This document shows positions 63,082 to 64,000 of a stretch of 64,000 nucleotides of DNA, in pieces. The notes beneath the pieces are model-generated. The model searched no databases. It was given only the letters and a program-made list of their open reading frames with translations, and had not been told where the DNA came from. Positions within the stretch are counted from its first letter, which is position 1, and each line of letters opens with the position of its first letter. The stretch is from a virus. The position numbers and the translations under genes are program-made. The DNA lies in IMG/VR virus record IMGVR_UViG_3300032213_001373, positions 38,328 through 102,327 of that record. One strand, written 5' to 3'.

Positions 63082-63450
63082 TTAGAGGCGTTCGTACAAA
63101 TAGCCCTTTTCCTGTAGGTGCTGAGCTACATGCTTAGCTACCTTATATTTTTGACCAGCTTTGAAGGAATAGTGATTTCCTACACCAATGGTCACAAACT
63201 CTAGATCCTCTGCCAAGCGAATTACTTGTGAATCATCTGCAAGTGTTACTCCTACAGACTCAACTTCGTCAATTACTGTTGCTGGCTTATTAGGTTCAGT
63301 GAGGTCAAGAACCTCTGTCTCAAGCTTAGCAGCTGCTGTAGCTGTAGCCATTGACATTTCACCTGCACGTTGTGCAAGTTCTTCTGCGTGAGCCTTAACT
63401 TGCTCTTCGCGTTGACGTCCTGTGACGTCTGTTACTTTTGCTTTTGCCAC
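63082..63450 (-). CDS. small head-associated protein
   Basis: 122 residues from GTG 63450 (AGGAG ten bases upstream). A helical N-terminal half (EEQVKAHAEELAQRAGEMSM) is followed by a beta half with TIGVGNHYSFKAGQKYKVAK. Placed directly after the capsid gene, it could be a decoration, scaffold or head-completion protein. No family recognised. Confidence 0.55.
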   Translation of the reverse strand: MAKAKVTDVTGRQREEQVKAHAEELAQRAGEMSMATATAAAKLETEVLDLTEPNKPATVIDEVESVGVTLADDSQVIRLAEDLEFVTIGVGNHYSFKAGQKYKVAKHVAQHLQEKGYLYERL

Positions 63451-63480
63451 GATTATTATTCTCCTATAGGTTGTTGTGGT

Positions 63481-63506
63481 TGGGGGCGGGTTTTACCCCG
63501 CCCCCA
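63481..63506. terminator. GC-rich hairpin after the capsid gene
   Basis: TGGGGGCGGG (63481-63490) pairs with CCCGCCCCCA (63497-63506), ten perfect bp, loop TTTTAC. It follows the capsid gene on the minus strand but is not followed by a U run, so it may be an mRNA 3'-stabiliser or partial terminator that reduces expression of downstream genes relative to capsid. Confidence 0.5.
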
Positions 63507-63519
63507 CTTACTACTTAAA

Positions 63520-64000
63520 TTAGTTGGTTTCTGCAATAACTACAGACTGGTCAGTGATTAGACCAAGACCGTAGATAGCGTACCAAGCAAGTGCATGCTC
63601 ACGACCGAAGTCAAGAATACCGCCATCGCGGAGCTCGACTGGAAGAGAGATAGCGTGACCGAATGCGTTGTCACCGATGAAGATAGCTGAGTAGCGATCC
63701 TTGTTACCGTTACCTGTCTTTGTTGCAGGTGATGTGTAACCTCCACCAGTTGGGTAGACGATTGATCCTGGAGCTACAGCTGTATCAGCTGAGTATCCTG
63801 AACCTGCACCGCCAACAACCTTTTCGATCTGTGTTGTCTCGATGAATACTGTGTCGTATAGACGACCAATTTCACCTAGCATGAAGTTACCTGGAGCTGC
63901 GTACTTTGTTACTTCGATGAACTCTGGGTTGTCACGAAGCTTGCGGCTCTGGTGTGGGTGAATGAATGCAACATATGTCTCACCTAGGCGAGGGATGTTC
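63520..64000 (-). CDS. major capsid protein, N4-gp56-like, partial
   Basis: Open from the right edge to a stop at 63520; about 159 C-terminal codons visible (start outside). The edge region reads IPRLGETYVAFIHPHQSRKL, then RDNPEFIEVTKYAAPGNFML, GEIGRLYDTVFIETTQIEKV and FIGDNAFGHAISLPVELRDG, the conserved C-terminal half of N4-gp56-family capsids. It forms the icosahedral head shell. The pairing of this capsid type with a contractile tail is notable but known. Confidence 0.75.
   Translation of the reverse strand, partial: NIPRLGETYVAFIHPHQSRKLRDNPEFIEVTKYAAPGNFMLGEIGRLYDTVFIETTQIEKVVGGAGSGYSADTAVAPGSIVYPTGGGYTSPATKTGNGNKDRYSAIFIGDNAFGHAISLPVELRDGGILDFGREHALAWYAIYGLGLITDQSVVIAETN

Overview
The window is a densely packed piece of a tailed-phage genome with a contractile tail. 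It carries a T4-type sheath, tube, baseplate J, gp25-like, gp5-like and gp26-like proteins, and a capsid that looks like the N4-gp56 family. Two WhiB-family regulators, a type known essentially from Actinobacteria and their phages, point to an actinobacterial host. Base composition is AT-leaning by eye, which would suit a low-GC freshwater-type actinobacterium rather than Streptomyces or Mycobacterium; that host guess is inference. No integrase, tRNA, rRNA, IS element or CRISPR array was seen. Terminase and portal are not in the window and the capsid gene runs off the right edge.

Layout. (1) About 1-2 kb, minus strand: an HTH protein cut by the left edge, small hypotheticals and two small membrane proteins. 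(2) 2.07-6.11 kb, the only plus-strand unit: a secreted PA14-domain protein with a non-canonical start codon, two holin-like membrane proteins, a CHAP endolysin and a 30-residue membrane peptide, closed by a strong bidirectional terminator. (3) 6.1-25 kb, minus strand: DNA metabolism and regulation, with metallophosphoesterase, SpoVS-like protein, two small PD-(D/E)XK nucleases, dNMP kinase, Cas4/RecB-like nuclease, two WhiB, RecA-like recombinase, family A DNA polymerase, SSB-like protein, Hsp20, ribbon-helix-helix protein, SNF2 helicase, PnuC-like membrane protein, primase, DnaB helicase, DnaC-like loader and a winged-helix initiator-like protein. (4) 25-42 kb, minus strand: tail and baseplate, read right to left as neck proteins, sheath, tube, gp26-like protein, tape measure with two cell-wall hydrolase domains, LysM protein, hub, spike, gp25-like, baseplate J and distal tail proteins. 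(5) 42-62 kb, minus strand: a very large block of fibre and decoration genes (collagen-like, Cys-rich repeat, lectin-like and tandemly duplicated proteins) interspersed with host-like genes: a GT2 glycosyltransferase, a DUF401-like permease and a U32-like/methyltransferase fusion. (6) 62-64 kb: connector-like protein, small head protein and major capsid protein.

Genes are coupled by TAATG, ATGA or GTGA junctions almost throughout. Using those junctions and Shine-Dalgarno spacing, several starts were moved inward from the longest ORF, and a series of short genes (30-56 residues) was added. The most notable observations are: a probable +1 translational frameshift at the end of the gp26-like gene; an apparent AUA start on a signal-peptide PA14 protein; a C1q/TNF-like domain inserted in the baseplate spike; a hub protein split in two genes; a cupredoxin-like copper site in a collagen-like fibre; a WhiB with an atypical Cys spacing; a phage SpoVS; and the U32-like/methyltransferase fusion next to a permease and a conserved unknown.
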